Source: Aspidiotus rigidus
Lineage: Eukaryota > Arthropoda > Insecta > Hemiptera > Diaspididae
DNA length: 64,000 nucleotides
Direction of reading: 5' to 3'
NCBI GenBank assembly: GCA_035079385.1
Contig: JAVHKY010000003.1
Span: 27,109,501-27,173,500, forward strand
The first letter of the stretch is position 1, and each line of letters begins with the position of its first letter. Under the pieces are notes generated by a model. That model was not told the DNA's origin and ran no database searches. It worked only from the letters and a program-made list of their open reading frames with translations. Of this stretch, positions 48,037-59,749 are shown one piece after another. A program made the translations under genes and the position numbers.

Positions 48037-50459
48037 TTTTTTTTTTTCGTTTATGAAGCAGCGTTAACAGATAGCCTTCACCAAGAGGCTTAAGAAAACC
48101 GATACTTGAGACTTGACTTATAAAAGTTCAACTCTTCGAATTGACCCAGCCTTTACGTATATTAACGTTCAGAAACTAACGCAATGAATGAAAAAATATA
48201 GGCTCATAATATGGAAACTTTGAAATTACTCAACTTTCAGAGACTCCAAAGAAAAACTTTTTTCACCGTTTCAAAACGACTATTTCTAATTAATAAGAGT
48301 ACCGTGAACACAATAAAAGCAAAGAATGATGAAACTTGGTTCTCTATAAGGATATTTCTATAATATTGGTACAGTAATTCTAAAATAACACTGTCTCTTG
48401 CTCTTTCAGAAACACGTGGCCGAGATGCACCGCCGACGCGCAGTTTTACAAACGAAGTCTATACTCGTATTGGAAAAAGCTTTTCCGAAACGTCCATTCT
48501 CGCCGAATTCCTTCGCTCGAGATTGGCTCCATCTCAAGAGAACACGATAACTTAATTTGGGCGAGTGTGCGTTACAGATTCGACTGCAATTTTGGCACGT
48601 GTACTTCTTGTTAACATCGCTCGCAACTCGGGCCAGTAACGTGAATTTTCTCTTGCGTGCAAAAGCGATATTTATGAATGGGAACGAGCCTTTCAACAAT
48701 GTAACGTCCATCTGGGAAATTTTTAATGTCAAATATACGGCCAAAATTTTAGAAGCTTTACACACATCCATCGTCATTAGGTATAATACCTAATTACTTC
48801 TCATTACTGATGCCGACCAAGTGAGAAACGAGTACATTTAGATTTTGGACATTTACGTACTCAAAAGAGAACATCAAATTTCATGGGATACTTGGAAAAA
48901 AAACCACTTTCGAGCCATTCTCTTATATCGTATCGTTATACGAAACTTGTAGACCTAAAAATGTAGTAAAATTCTGAAAATTACGGTAATAATCATAAAC
49001 ATAAAACTAATAACTATAAAAAATCTAAGCGAGGAAGAGAGTTTGAAATTTTCGAAAAAGTTGAAAAAATAATTATACTACCGCTCGTTCCGTCATATCT
49101 TCCATAGTCTTGAGAGACAATTGAGAAGTTAAAAGAATACGAGTATCGTCGGCGAATTTCTCATCTCCGTTCTTACTCTTATTAGTAGAAGTAGGAACAC
49201 ACAAAAATCGCCGGCGTGAATGATATTAATGTGAGTTGAAGCATAAAATATTCCATTCGTAAAATATAATCTGCCACCTTTACGCAGAAATACCTGTATA
49301 TTATCGAACTCGTGACCCATCCCAGTGACACACGTGAAACGCAAAATACTACAGAAACTTTTCCTTTCAGAATGACTCAATCATTACTTTCGATTTCCTT
49401 TTTTATCCTATTCTTACGGATGGTACCGTCGGTAATACCGCAAAATGTGTAGAAGTTTTATCCCATCTCCTTCAAATAGTATATATCTTGTCGAAGAAAA
49501 TTAAATTCAGATTTTTCTGATCCGCGAAACACGAATGTAAAGTAGATGAGGACGAATGAGGGTCTCTATGCGCGCGCTATGCACAGCTTTAGATATTTTT
49601 TTGACGGTCTTGGATATCTTGTCGATTGCCAAAGATCTCATTGAAAGTTTTTATTCTCTCGAAGGAACACAGTCGCTGTCGTAACCACTAAGTGTTCGAT
49701 TGAATAAATTTCCGAAAAACCATACTTCCGTGTAAGAATGAAAGTTTTTGACAGGTAGGTATCGATCAATATCGTGACAAGAAACCTCGAAAAAATTATT
49801 TGGAATAGCAGACTGCGCGTATTGTCGTAAAGTGTGCTTGTTGCCATACCGGCTACAGAGAAAACGAAGTTCAAAGATGAAAGAAAGTTTTCCAAAATAA
49901 AGGAAGTGGTTTAAATCCAATATTTTAGTTAATGCTGAAGTCATCCTCATCCCAAGTTCAAATTTTATTCGTTATCCACGGCGGGGACAGTTGAATAAGT
50001 TCATCAAGATGCGCAGGAAATCTTTCTTATTGACGAAAATTTAGACGATAAGCTCAAAATTGAAGACAATGATCGATCCCTCATTATGAAGAGTTCAAAA
50101 GAATCAAGCTTACCTCCGGCGAAAGAAAACTTGGACGAGCTTGTGAGAATGTGAGTACAATGGCTTTCAACTTATGTGAAGTATATGGTAAAATAATTTC
50201 CTTATTACGTCTTCTACCTCCACGTCTAATATCTCAGGGACTTTTCCTTCCTCCTCTCCCCCGTTCCCCACCTCTTCGCTCGCTGCTCCTTTTTCCTCCT
50301 TGTATAATTCTCTGTATTATTCTGTGGCTATGACATTTATTTCGTTTCAATTATAAACTTTATTCCCCTTTTTATCCAGCAAAAATGTTACCCTTACAGC
50401 GGGTTTTCGTCCACGAGAGCGAGCGGTCCACGGTCGATGAAGTCACGGAGAAGAGGAGA
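48037..50459. other. No supported gene
   Basis: About 2.4 kb. A 123-aa minus-strand ORF (48406-48777) has several Cys and basic residues but no motif that I recognise. The two frames at 49638-49950 overlap each other on one strand and are not convincing. Confidence 0.4.
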
Positions 50460-50670
50460 TTTGAGCTACATAATATGATAGGAGGGGGACTTGGAAAAAT
50501 TTTGAATTCCAAGCTATACATGACAGGTGAAAGACATAACAATTCTGATCTCCAAGTTTTATATGGTAAGAGGGGGACTTGGAAAAATTTCGACTCCCGA
50601 GCAATATATGACAGAAGAGGGATTTAGAATAATTTGGACTCTAAGTTACTCGTGTATATGATGGGAAGGG
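50460..50670 (+). repeat. Decayed 45-bp units
   Basis: Four eroded units (ATAATATGATAGGAGGGGGA near 50470; ATATGGTAAGAGGGGGACTT near 50562; ATATGACAGAAGAGGGATTT near 50605). No A or B end nearby. Confidence 0.7.
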
Positions 50671-51484
50671 GATTTTTTTTTGTGAATCGCCCCCTTGAAT
50701 TGGTTTAGAGGGTCCGCAAATATCAAATTTTATGCTCTTTTCAAAAAGGGCACGCTTATTGTCCTCGCTATAAGATAATGACAATATAAATTATCGAATA
50801 AAATACTCCCATTATAAAAATTTGGAATAATTATGTAAAATAATATGACCTATTGTACGTACTCGTATCATATGTGTAAGTGAAGGGATATTTTTTTATC
50901 ATCGTACAGCTTTCCTACTCTTTTCCTCTGCATTTGTTGCTTCCGCAGATCTTCCTTGAATGAGAATTACTTTTATGTGAGCCTACATGAGACTAAACTT
51001 ATAGCTTCACTCCAGTGATATAAACATACTACTTAATGCTCGTACATCGGTAGAATACTTTAGCCTCTCTGCAATCATCCGTAAAGAAATAAAGTAGGCA
51101 GTTTTTAGTACACGAGAGAGTTCGTTCTGTTTCGTCGGATAATCCAAAAGAAGTTGAAAATACATACGTACGTAACTTGAAGAAAAACAGACTACCAGCA
51201 TAATGCACATACAACCCGTCCGGACGAAACAAAACTTACACAGAAGAAAGACAGAAAAAGTTATCTCACACAAAGATAGGGGCCTGTTTCTGATTAAATA
51301 CAGCCTCCTGTTCGTAAAAGCAAAACCCCAAATAACAATTCATAGACGACCTACAAATTTGTTTTTCGAAACTTGATAAATTTTCTTGATTTTTCATTGA
51401 ATTCTCCAATTACTCTTTCTTAGGCTACCCCACTCAATTCAAGCTCATCCGTCTCCAATATTTTCCAGTATTCCTTTTCAAAAC
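50671..51484. other. No supported gene
   Basis: AT-rich DNA left of the intact PLE; nothing recognised. Confidence 0.4.
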
Positions 51485-51494
51485 AATCCTAATT
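51485..51494. repeat. Left target-site duplication of intact PLE
   Basis: AATCCTAATT, repeated exactly at 54561-54570. PLEs make target duplications of variable length. Confidence 0.85.
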
Positions 51495-51954
51495 TGAAAA
51501 AGGGTTTTTCAATTGTACAAATCTACTTTATTAGTTGCTTATACAAGAGTACTTTCGGGTGTTATCCCATCATCAGTTGTGTCGCAACTGGAGAACAAGG
51601 CCTTAACCATGAGTTTTTATAGTATAACACTGTGATCTTATTGGCTATAACAATGCTGTGTTGTAATTGGTTCACTTCTTGGAAACTTATTCTTACAATA
51701 ATATGACATTGTGTTCTTATAGGCTAAAAGATACTGCTTTGTGATTGGTTCAATCTATTGTCCTAAATGCTGCATTTCTATTGGCTACCTGGATTCCTGC
51801 CGTCTCATTGGTTGGTTCCGTTCTTCTTCTCTCGTCCAATCACCAGGCCGAATAATTTTTCGCTGTCAAATGTGATTACATTGTTCAAAAGGCAGGCTTT
51901 CTTCCTCTTGGCTTTTGCAATCTCCATTTGTGCCCAGACTTTTTTTCTCTTTGT
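51495..51954 (-). repeat. Inverted 5' arm of PLE
   Basis: Reverse complement of 54054-54513. It contains the antisense of the ORF's last 23 codons, the CCAATCA-rich 3' UTR and the hammerhead-like motif. The apparent 83-aa ORF at 51767-52018 and its mirror at 54053-54241 are products of this duplication. Confidence 0.9.
51533..51589 (-). ncRNA. Hammerhead-like ribozyme motif, inverted arm
   Basis: Minus-strand copy of the motif at 54419-54475: AGTTGC/GCAACT distal stem I, CTGATGA, extra T, GGG/CCC stem II, GAAA, then GTACTC with a two-base stem III. Confidence 0.6.
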
Positions 51955-51999
51955 GCGATTCTCTACGTGTATGACTTCAAATATTCCAAACGCACCAAG

Positions 52000-54123
52000 A
52001 TGCAAGCCGAAAGATTGAGAGTGAAGAACGAAATTGGTGAACTCTACAAGAAAATCACCAGGCTGAATGGTCTACTGTATGATCAATATTTCCATCTGTC
52101 CAGGTTACTCTACCCGCAAGAAGTTAAAGAAATGATGTACGAAAAAGGAGGAGAGGGGAAGAAAGGAGAAGAATATGTGGAAAAACGAGTGGAAGCCCAA
52201 ACAAAACAGATCAAGAAGAAGCTTGCCGAACTGACCCGGAAGAAAGAAGAAAGAAAGGAAGAGACAGCGAGAGTTGAGCACAAATTTGTTCCCAGAACCG
52301 AGAACCTATCAAGCGTCACCTCCACAGAAGAAGAAAGAAGACTGTTGGACAAAGGCATCAAGTACGTGCAGCCAGAGAGGCTGAACCAGTGTAGGCTTGA
52401 AAGCATGGCCATTAGCTGCGATCAAGTAATCCAAACCATGGAACACGACGTGAGACCAGAAGCCCGGATCAAAATTGGGAAAGTGCTGTTGGACATCAAA
52501 GAGGATATGTACCGAACCTATGACAGAACGCAAGTAATGCAGAGGAAGGTCACAAATCTACAAAAGAAGATCCGACAGAACAACCTGATTTTGACAAAGG
52601 CGGACAAGGGCAGCACGGTAGTGGTAATGGAGAAGGAGGACTACACCCAAAAAGTGGAGTCGTACATCGCAGTTAATGGATACCAAGAGCTGGCATGGGA
52701 CCCAACACGGAAATACCAAGATGACTTGAAAGCTGTGTTGAAACGGAACAATGTAGCCGACAATGGAAGGACGCTTGAGATGAACCTGGTTGCACTAAAA
52801 CTCAAGGGGCTTGCAAAACTTTACAAAGCGAACCGTCCGATGAGACCCCTGGTCAACAGCATTCAATCACCATGCTACAAGATAGCAAAGATATTAGCCA
52901 CATTCCTGAAAGAAAACTACCAGTTTGCACCCAGAAAAAGTATCAGAAACAACAGAGAGCTGATTGAACAACTGGACAAGTTGGAAATCAGGAGTAACGA
53001 CCAGCTAATATCCTTTGATGTTACTAATATGTTTGGTACCATACCGAAGGAGGAACTTCTCACTCTGCTCAAAACCAACAGATACCATGGGAACCCCGAT
53101 GGGTCGAAGTACGCCAACATAGTGGAGGAGATCTTGAGCCAGAATTACTGCCGCTTCAATAACAGGTTCTACAATCAGGAAAGGGGACTTGAGATGGGAT
53201 CACCGCTGTCACCAATACTGGCGGAGATATTCATGAATGATATGGAAAACAAGATATTCAAGGGCAGCAAGTTCGGAAACTCGATCAAACACTGGGCCAG
53301 ATATGTAGATGATATCCTAATTGTGTGGACACGCGCTGATAGACAGGTGGATCTATTCCTTTCAGAAATGAACGCGATGCATGACAGCATCAAATTCACA
53401 GTGGAAAAAGGCAATGAGACCATCAACTATTTGGACCTTACACTCACAATGGAGAATAATAGGATAGAATACAAAATCTACAGGAAACCGACGCATACTG
53501 ACACCATCATCCCAAATGACTCCTACCACCACCCCAGGCACAAGCTAGCGGCAATCCAGAACTACTGCTATCGAGCAATTTCTATCCACAAGAACAACGA
53601 AGAGAAGAGGAAAGAGATCGAGATAGTAAAGCAGATCACAGAAACCAATAGCTACCGCAGATGTGTGGTGGAGGGAGTCTTTGGGAAAATGGAAACAAAG
53701 AAAGGAACCCATGATAGCATAGTGAGAAAGTACTCCGGATCAATACCATATATAGGAAAGTACACAAACAAGGTGATAAAGGCGTTCAATGGCTACAACG
53801 TGAATGTGGTTATCCAGAATAACCAACCCATGGTGAAGAGAATCAGCAATGACCAGACGGAACAAAAGGACAAGGAAAGCTTGAGCGGAGTGTACAAGCT
53901 CAGTTGTGAACAGTGCGAGGGGATCTATATCGGTGAGACTGTGAGAAAGTTTGAGATCAGGAGCAAGGAGCACAAAACGTCGAGGGAGAAAGAAGATGGC
54001 AAGTCACTGTTTGGGAAACACTGTAATGAGGAAAACCACGATGGAGAGGGAATCACAAAGAGAAGAAAACTCTGGGAACAATGGAGATTCCAAAAGCCAA
54101 GAGGATTAAAGCCTGCCTCTTGA
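52000..54123 (+). CDS. PLE polyprotein: reverse transcriptase plus GIY-YIG endonuclease
   Basis: This is the enzyme of the PLE, which nicks target DNA and primes reverse transcription there. The start at 52000 (707 aa) is chosen because the upstream Met at 51928 lies in the inverted arm. Residues about 50-100 are rich in Lys and Glu and look coiled-coil. The PLE-conserved TKADKGSTVVVM is at 199-210, and GLAKLYKANRPMRPLV at about 270-285. RT motif A is SFDV (338-341), with catalytic Asp340. Motif B is GLEMGSPLSP (396-405), and motif C is YVDD (435-438). The GIY-YIG domain has GVY (630-632) and YIG (643-645), then Arg654 and a His/Cys-containing C-terminus. All key residues are present and the frame is open throughout, so it may be active. 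Codons at the end (from 54054) are duplicated antisense in the 5' arm. No intron is evident. Confidence 0.93.
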   Translation: MQAERLRVKNEIGELYKKITRLNGLLYDQYFHLSRLLYPQEVKEMMYEKGGEGKKGEEYVEKRVEAQTKQIKKKLAELTRKKEERKEETARVEHKFVPRTENLSSVTSTEEERRLLDKGIKYVQPERLNQCRLESMAISCDQVIQTMEHDVRPEARIKIGKVLLDIKEDMYRTYDRTQVMQRKVTNLQKKIRQNNLILTKADKGSTVVVMEKEDYTQKVESYIAVNGYQELAWDPTRKYQDDLKAVLKRNNVADNGRTLEMNLVALKLKGLAKLYKANRPMRPLVNSIQSPCYKIAKILATFLKENYQFAPRKSIRNNRELIEQLDKLEIRSNDQLISFDVTNMFGTIPKEELLTLLKTNRYHGNPDGSKYANIVEEILSQNYCRFNNRFYNQERGLEMGSPLSPILAEIFMNDMENKIFKGSKFGNSIKHWARYVDDILIVWTRADRQVDLFLSEMNAMHDSIKFTVEKGNETINYLDLTLTMENNRIEYKIYRKPTHTDTIIPNDSYHHPRHKLAAIQNYCYRAISIHKNNEEKRKEIEIVKQITETNSYRRCVVEGVFGKMETKKGTHDSIVRKYSGSIPYIGKYTNKVIKAFNGYNVNVVIQNNQPMVKRISNDQTEQKDKESLSGVYKLSCEQCEGIYIGETVRKFEIRSKEHKTSREKEDGKSLFGKHCNEENHDGEGITKRRKLWEQWRFQKPRGLKPAS

Positions 54124-54513
54124 ACAATGTAATCACATTTGACAGCGAAAAATTATTCGGCCTGGTGATTGGACGAGAGAAGAAGAACGGAACCAACCAA
54201 TGAGACGGCAGGAATCCAGGTAGCCAATAGAAATGCAGCATTTAGGACAATAGATTGAACCAATCACAAAGCAGTACCTTTTAGCCAATAAGAACACAAT
54301 GTTATATTATTGTAAGAATAAGTTTCTAAGAAGTGAACCAATCACAACACAGCATTGTTATAACCAATAAGATCACAGTGTTATACTATAAAAACTCATG
54401 GTTAAGGCCTTGTTCTCCAGTTGCAACACAACTGATGATGGGGTAACACCCGAAATTACTCTTGTATAAGCAACTAATAAAGTAGATTTGTACAATTGAA
54501 AAACCCTTTTTCA
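54054..54513 (+). repeat. Sense 3' arm of PLE
   Basis: Contains the ORF end, stop at 54121-54123, and a UTR with repeated CCAATCA/CCAATAA words (54171 to 54370), then the ribozyme motif. Paired with 51495-51954. Confidence 0.9.
54419..54475 (+). ncRNA. Hammerhead-like ribozyme motif, sense arm
   Basis: AGTTGC (54419-54424) pairs with GCAACT (54470-54475) as the outer part of stem I. CTGATGA is at 54432-54438, followed by an unpaired T. Stem II is GGGT/ACCC (54441-54444 and 54448-54451), then GAAA (54452-54455). Cleavage is expected after C54461. Stem III is minimal (A-U and a weak pair). Hammerhead ribozymes with tiny stem III are described in PLE pseudo-LTRs, where paired copies act as dimers. 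The extra U between A9 and stem II departs from the textbook core. Confidence 0.62.
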
Positions 54514-54560
54514 GTATTAGTGCTCTACTTACACCTCACTCACTCATTATGAGTTCCGAT

Positions 54561-54570
54561 AATCCTAATT
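54561..54570. repeat. Right target-site duplication of intact PLE
   Basis: AATCCTAATT, exact copy of 51485-51494. Confidence 0.85.
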
Positions 54571-56282
54571 CGTATACATACCATAATTATGGACTGTACC
54601 TTCTTTTGCGATCGAGTCCAATCCAATGAGAAACAAACGCTCTTTTTATCGTAAATTTACCACTTAATTGACGTATAATTTCTTAAAATTTAATGAGCTA
54701 AGATTTCTTGACAAAACGAATTGAATAAAGGAAATAAGAAGGATGTGAATTCGAAAATTACTGTAAAAAAGGCAATGCTGAAGTTCATCATTATTCAGTA
54801 AAGGTAGAAGATAATATGGCCTTCAAATGAATCTAGAAAAATAAAGAGCTGATAAAGTTTGATTAAGTTGAGGGATAATTTATAAGTACAGCTGTGAGTC
54901 AGTGAGAAGAGATTCGAGAAGCCTCGTACATTCGACATTATTCATGAAGATATGGTTTACAAATCGCTGTACTGGTTTTAAAGTTACAGATTCCGGTTCT
55001 TGAGAATTTTCTCTAACTCAACACTCGCTTGTATTCGAAAATTTGATATTTCATCCATTTGCTTTGCTGAAATACCCCCTCGAATATCTTTTTGCATTTT
55101 TTCAAACAATCTTCTCGTGAAGTAAAATTCTTCTTCGGGTGAACAATTTATTCATCAAAACGCAATTTTTCAACGTCGATATTATACAAATAGAACTCGC
55201 ATAGTTAGGGGTTATCATAATTCAACACCATCCCAGCCATATTCTCAAAGGCTCATCTGTACAATCAACGTGTCGAACTGATGCGAATATTGTACTCGAG
55301 TACAATGGATTCGTCTCTTTTAAACAGCGGTATATCAATTTATTAACGATATACGGACTCCACTTTGAATGACAATAATTACAAGCGAATTAATCCTAAC
55401 TTGGGATGTTGATTGAGTCGCGCCTACATACAAAACAGAGATTATTTGAATAATGTTCTCGAGCATGAACCACGCACAGTATACAGACGATAAATAACGA
55501 GCAAATATTCCTTATACCATTCTCTCCTCTCTCGAGAAGCCGTTGAGCTGCAAATTTTATTACAATATGATTTTCCTTTATGTATTTTTAAAAATGTCTC
55601 CGCGTCCGTCCCACGTCTGCTTTAAAGCAACATTCTGTCAATCAATAAATGTAGCATTCTGAAATACATAGCGTGGTAACCCTATGCGCTTCGTGCATGA
55701 TTGGGAAACACTCTCGTGAAAGGCAGACTGCCAATTAGCTCCTGTGCGTAGTAATCTGCGAAAAATGAAGCTGATGTCACGTGGAGAAAAGACGCACGGG
55801 CGCTTGGAATTTCAAAGTTTATTCGCCTTACATCATCTTGGCTGAAAATAAAATAAATTTTAGTCTCGTATTGACACTAATTTTATGTCATTTTTCAAGT
55901 TGGAATAGTACTTGACTATAACATAATACTGAGGTAGGCAGGCGTTGCCTTTTCTTTTTCCCTTTTTTAGAAATGAAGTGAGATAATTTTGTAGTACTTA
56001 AGACCAGGGTTCAGGTAAAATCAGATGTGGCGAAGAGAACGAATTCATACGTTGATTAGGGTTTCGTATCCTTAACCGCATGCGAGTCGTATATTTCCTT
56101 TAACACTGAAAGTGTTTCAGACTCGTGGAATTGACTTTGAGGTATTTCCCATTCGCGAGCTTTTTTTACAAATCTTACGTTAAAGTGAATTACATCTCTT
56201 ACAATTATTAATAATTCTCAAGCCCGAACAATGTTGATGACGTGTAAGTGGAGGATTGAAAATTAAGGAGATCTTATACCTA
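54571..56282. other. No supported gene
   Basis: About 1.7 kb of AT-rich DNA between two PLE copies; nothing recognised. Confidence 0.4.
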
Positions 56283-57075
56283 CAATGCTTACAAGAGTAC
56301 TTTTGGGTATCACTCAATCTTTAATTGTACCACTACTCCTGTTAGCTAACTAGACAAGCTGGTATCCTTTGATGTAGCAAACAGGTTTGGTACCATACCA
56401 AAGGAGCGCCTTCTCACCCTGCTCAAAAATAACAAATACTTTGGGAACCCCGATGGGTCGAAGTACGCCAACATAGTGGAAGAGATTTTGAGCCAGAACT
56501 ACTGCCGCTTCAATGACAAATTCTGCAGTCAGAAAAGAGGACTAGCGATGGGATCACCGCTGTCACAAATACTGGCGGAGATATTCATGAATGATATGGA
56601 AAACAAGATATTGAAAGGCAGCAAGTTCAGAAACTCGATCAAATACTGAGCCAGATATGTAGATGATATCCTAATTGTGTGATCAGGCACTGATAGCCAT
56701 CAGGTGGACCTATTCCTTTTGGAGATGAATGTGATAAATGAGAGCATCAAATTCATAGTGGAAGGAGGCAATGAGACCATCGACTGTTTGGACCTTATAC
56801 TCACACTGGTGAACGACAGGACAAAATACAAAAAGTACAGGAAACCGACGCGCACAGACACCATCATCCCGAATGACTCCTACCACCCCTCCTGGCACAA
56901 GTCAGCGGCAATCCAGAACTACTGCTATCGAGCAATTTCTGTTTTCAAGGACGACGAAGAGAAGAGGAAAGAAATTGAGATAGTAAAGCAGGTCGCAGAA
57001 GCCAATGGCTAAGAGGTGTGGTAGATGGAGTCTTTGGGAAAATGGAAACAAAGCAGGGAACCCATAAAAAATTAT
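56283..57075 (+). pseudogene. PLE copy with 5' inverted remnant and large internal deletion
   Basis: 56283-56340 matches part of the inverted 5' arm of the intact copy (TTACAAGAGTACTTTTGGGT, compare 51540-51560). It then joins directly to RT motif A (LVSFDVANRFGTIP-like, from 56355). Motif B (GSPLS) is kept, YVDD is kept near 56659-56670, and stops lie just around it (TGA near 56648 and 56680). The ORF at 56704-57012 covers the segment after YVDD. Similarity ends near 57075 without the endonuclease. The direct junction of 5' arm to RT shows that this copy also had the inverted layout before deletion. Confidence 0.82.
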
Positions 57076-57869
57076 TCCTTGCTGAGTTGAAGTACAGGTC
57101 TAAACATTAGAATATTGATTGATTCTTCCCTTAAAATGAAATACCGGTACACAACAACGTTTTTGTTTCATATATACGAGTATCGCCCATCGATAAACAT
57201 TAGATATAGCCATGAAAATAAAAAGAATGAGGATAATTAATTTTTATTTTCTACTATTATTTTCTTATCATTTAATGGAAGCATTCGAAACATTTGATTA
57301 CTTTCACTGTCTCGTTTGAGCAAAAAATTATTAAACCAATACCTATTTCATATTTTTAATCGTCTGTCCGTCATCCCATGTCTGCCTCCGAAAACGTGCA
57401 TTAGTTCCCATCAGGGTGCAAGGTATGTGACAAAGTAATATCCGGACGTTGAACAACAGAAAAAATGTTTTCCTTGTTTCGAAAGAGAGCGACGTCATTT
57501 TACAAAATGTTCACGAGAACTGACGAGCATTTTTTAAAACTTCCTGGTCCTGTCATCTAAAGGAAGCCACGGGGACGACAAAAAACTAAAATTATAATCT
57601 AAACGAGTAACATTGAACAAAAAATTACTGCTCAGATACCAGGAAGAAAAAAAATTCTCGCATGATATGTTTTGATCGATAAGTATATGAAAAGCTGTAC
57701 TTCCCGTAGCGACAGAAAAGAACTAATTCAAGATGTAAGGAAAATCGAAGGTAAAAAATATCACGGTTCGCCAAATTTTATAATGTAAAGAAGGAACTCG
57801 AAGCAACAGAGATGAATAAGAAAGGAATAGAAGTTGCAGGTAGGAAGCACAAAAAGAAGGGAAATTAAA
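57076..57869. other. No supported gene
   Basis: AT-rich; no recognised repeat or coding. Confidence 0.4.
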
Positions 57870-58310
57870 ATTTGTCCCCTCTTGTCATGAATAACTATCG
57901 GAAATTCGTTCCTCTTCTGATGGTTTCAAGGCCTCCTCCTATCTTATACAGCTCGATGTTCGAAATTTCTCCAAGCCCAACTCCTTTGACGATTGAAATA
58001 TTTTCAAATTTCCCTCCTATCAAATATAGCTCGAAAGTCGAAATCTTTCCAAGTTCCCTCTTGTCATAGATAGTTCGACAATCAGAATTTTCTCAAGTCC
58101 AACTCTTTTGATTATTGAAATTTCCTCAAGTTTCTATCATATGAATGTACTTTGCCATTCAAAATATTTTTACCAGTCCAACTCCTTCGATGGTTGAACT
58201 TCTCAGGACTTTAATTTTGAATTCATTCAATATGTCGAAAGCAATTCGCCCCATAGAACAGGTTTCCTGATTCCCCCGTTTAACTTCGTTAAAAAAGTCA
58301 TCGTTTTTAA
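57870..58310 (-). mobile_element. Decayed HINE-like repeat, end A side
   Basis: Diverged 45-bp-like units in reverse orientation (CGAAAGTCGAAAT, TTTCCAAGT) at 57880-58200 lead to a reversed end A at 58252-58308 (ATAGAACAGGTTTCCTG, then TTTAACTTCGTTAA). No B end found. Confidence 0.5.
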
Positions 58311-58614
58311 AAATCGTTTTTAAAAGTCAGAGTAAAATCGGAAATACTTCGAGCTTTAGACACTGACTATATGTCAGCCCCTTTCTCTTCATAAGCGGGA
58401 AACCTCCCATCAGTTTTGTTGGAAGGAGGTGTATCTTTAGAGAACGTCTAAATCCGCTCCCGGTCATCAATGACTTTGACCTTATTCAGGGACTTGGAAA
58501 AATTTCATACTCCTATTATTTACAGAAATGGCTTTAGAAAAGTTTGAGCTGTGAACCTTTGAAAAGGAAGGAATTGCGAAAATGTGGAGTTATAAACGTC
58601 TGTAATAAGACGGA

Positions 58615-59024
58615 AAACTCACGGGTTCTTTAACGGAGTTGAACGAGGGATGGTAGGGAACCTTTTTTATGGGGTACGTGGGATCTAAAAAATTTTGATT
58701 TGCCAGATCTATAACGTCATCAAATCGTGGTGTCACAAGCCCGGAGTTTGGAGCTGGAACAAATCCCGACCTTCAAACTATATATGATTCAACCTCCGCT
58801 CCGAGCTATACCTTAGACGGACGTTCCGAGTCTTATGGTGTTTGAAGCGTTGCAGATCTGGTTCATTAAAGGGGCTATATTTATTGGTGTACAAAGCATT
58901 GCATATCTAAGTTACTTGAAGGGGCTATCTTTCAAAACTATATATGATAGGAGGACTTTGAAAATTTTTGAGCGACGTTTTTTTCAGAATTCCCCCCCCC
59001 CCAACAAAACAGGTACCCTGTAAA
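58615..59024 (+). mobile_element. Diverged HINE-like repeat, A to B
   Basis: Diverged end A (TTCTTTAACGGAGTTGAACG and AGGGAACC near 58625-58665) and end B closing at 59024 (AACAAAACAGGTACCCTG). The interior keeps only one or two 45-bp-like words. Confidence 0.55.
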
Positions 59025-59582
59025 AATTTCAAGCTTTACCGCGTTCTACCTACGAGATAGCCTTTGACTAAGGGGTCTAAGGCTAGACAGACGTTAGGTC
59101 CTGAAAAGAATTTTAAGCTAAGAATCTTTACGTGCAGAATAATTTCAACTAGGGGGGGGGGGGGATTACATCCTAAGAAAACGTCCACATCCAGCCTCCG
59201 TGATATCATCAGTGGCATCGACCTAATTTAGGGTATTGTAAAAATTTCGAGCGCCAATCATTTATAGAGGAAGGACTTGAAAAGAAAATTTTGAGCTACG
59301 AATCTCTGCAGGGGCACCCAACAGAAAGTTAGCTGCGCTTTGAACTCTTAGTTTATATGCGTAGGCTAGAACCATGGAGTCTTGAGCTAAGTTTACGCTA
59401 TAGCTATGAAAGCTAGACTACAACCAATTTGAACTAAGCTCAAAGGCGAATTTCAGGCTAGAATCTTTTAAGGGTGTGCTTTACTTGTGAAAATATGCTC
59501 GTAAAATATGGTGACGAAAATCACATTTTAATGCTTGTATTTTTAACGTATCTTTCTGAATAATTGAAATGTTTTCCATAAA

Positions 59583-59749
59583 GGTTCAACCAGAGGCGCT
59601 ATCGAAGCAGAATTAAAAAATTTTTTCCTATACTTTCTCAATTAAACGTTGAAATTGATAAAAATTCGTCTATTTTCTGACGAGAGTGAAATTCTTCTGG
59701 AGCCAAAATTCAGGATTCTGTTCCGATAGCGCCTTTCGTTGAACCCCAT
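59583..59749. mobile_element. MITE-like element, 167 bp
   Basis: Ends GGTTCAACCAGAGGCGCTAT and, reversed, GGTTCAACGAAAGGCGCTAT are inverted repeats of about 30 bp with few mismatches. No target duplication established. Confidence 0.7.

Larger units (their letters stand above)
51495..54560 (+). mobile_element. Complete Penelope-like retroelement, first family
   Basis: A 3,066-bp insertion bounded by an exact 10-bp target duplication. Order: inverted arm 51495-51954; ORF 52000-54123; 3' region to 54560. The last 460 bp of the arm-bearing part (54054-54513) is the reverse complement of the 5' arm, with small differences. The final 47 bp (54514-54560) are in the 3' end only. The extent of the 3' end is confirmed by the older copy at 24062-24805, which carries the same tail. 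This inverted pseudo-LTR layout is known in Penelope elements. The intact ORF and exact target duplication point to a recent insertion. Confidence 0.93.

Noticed and set aside
48406..48777. 123-aa Cys-containing ORF as zinc-finger protein
   Set aside because: Cysteine spacing fits no zinc-finger pattern that I recognise.
51767..52018. 83-aa ORF left of the PLE gene and its mirror at 54053-54241
   Set aside because: Both are the same stretch in the inverted arms, antisense to the PLE coding end.
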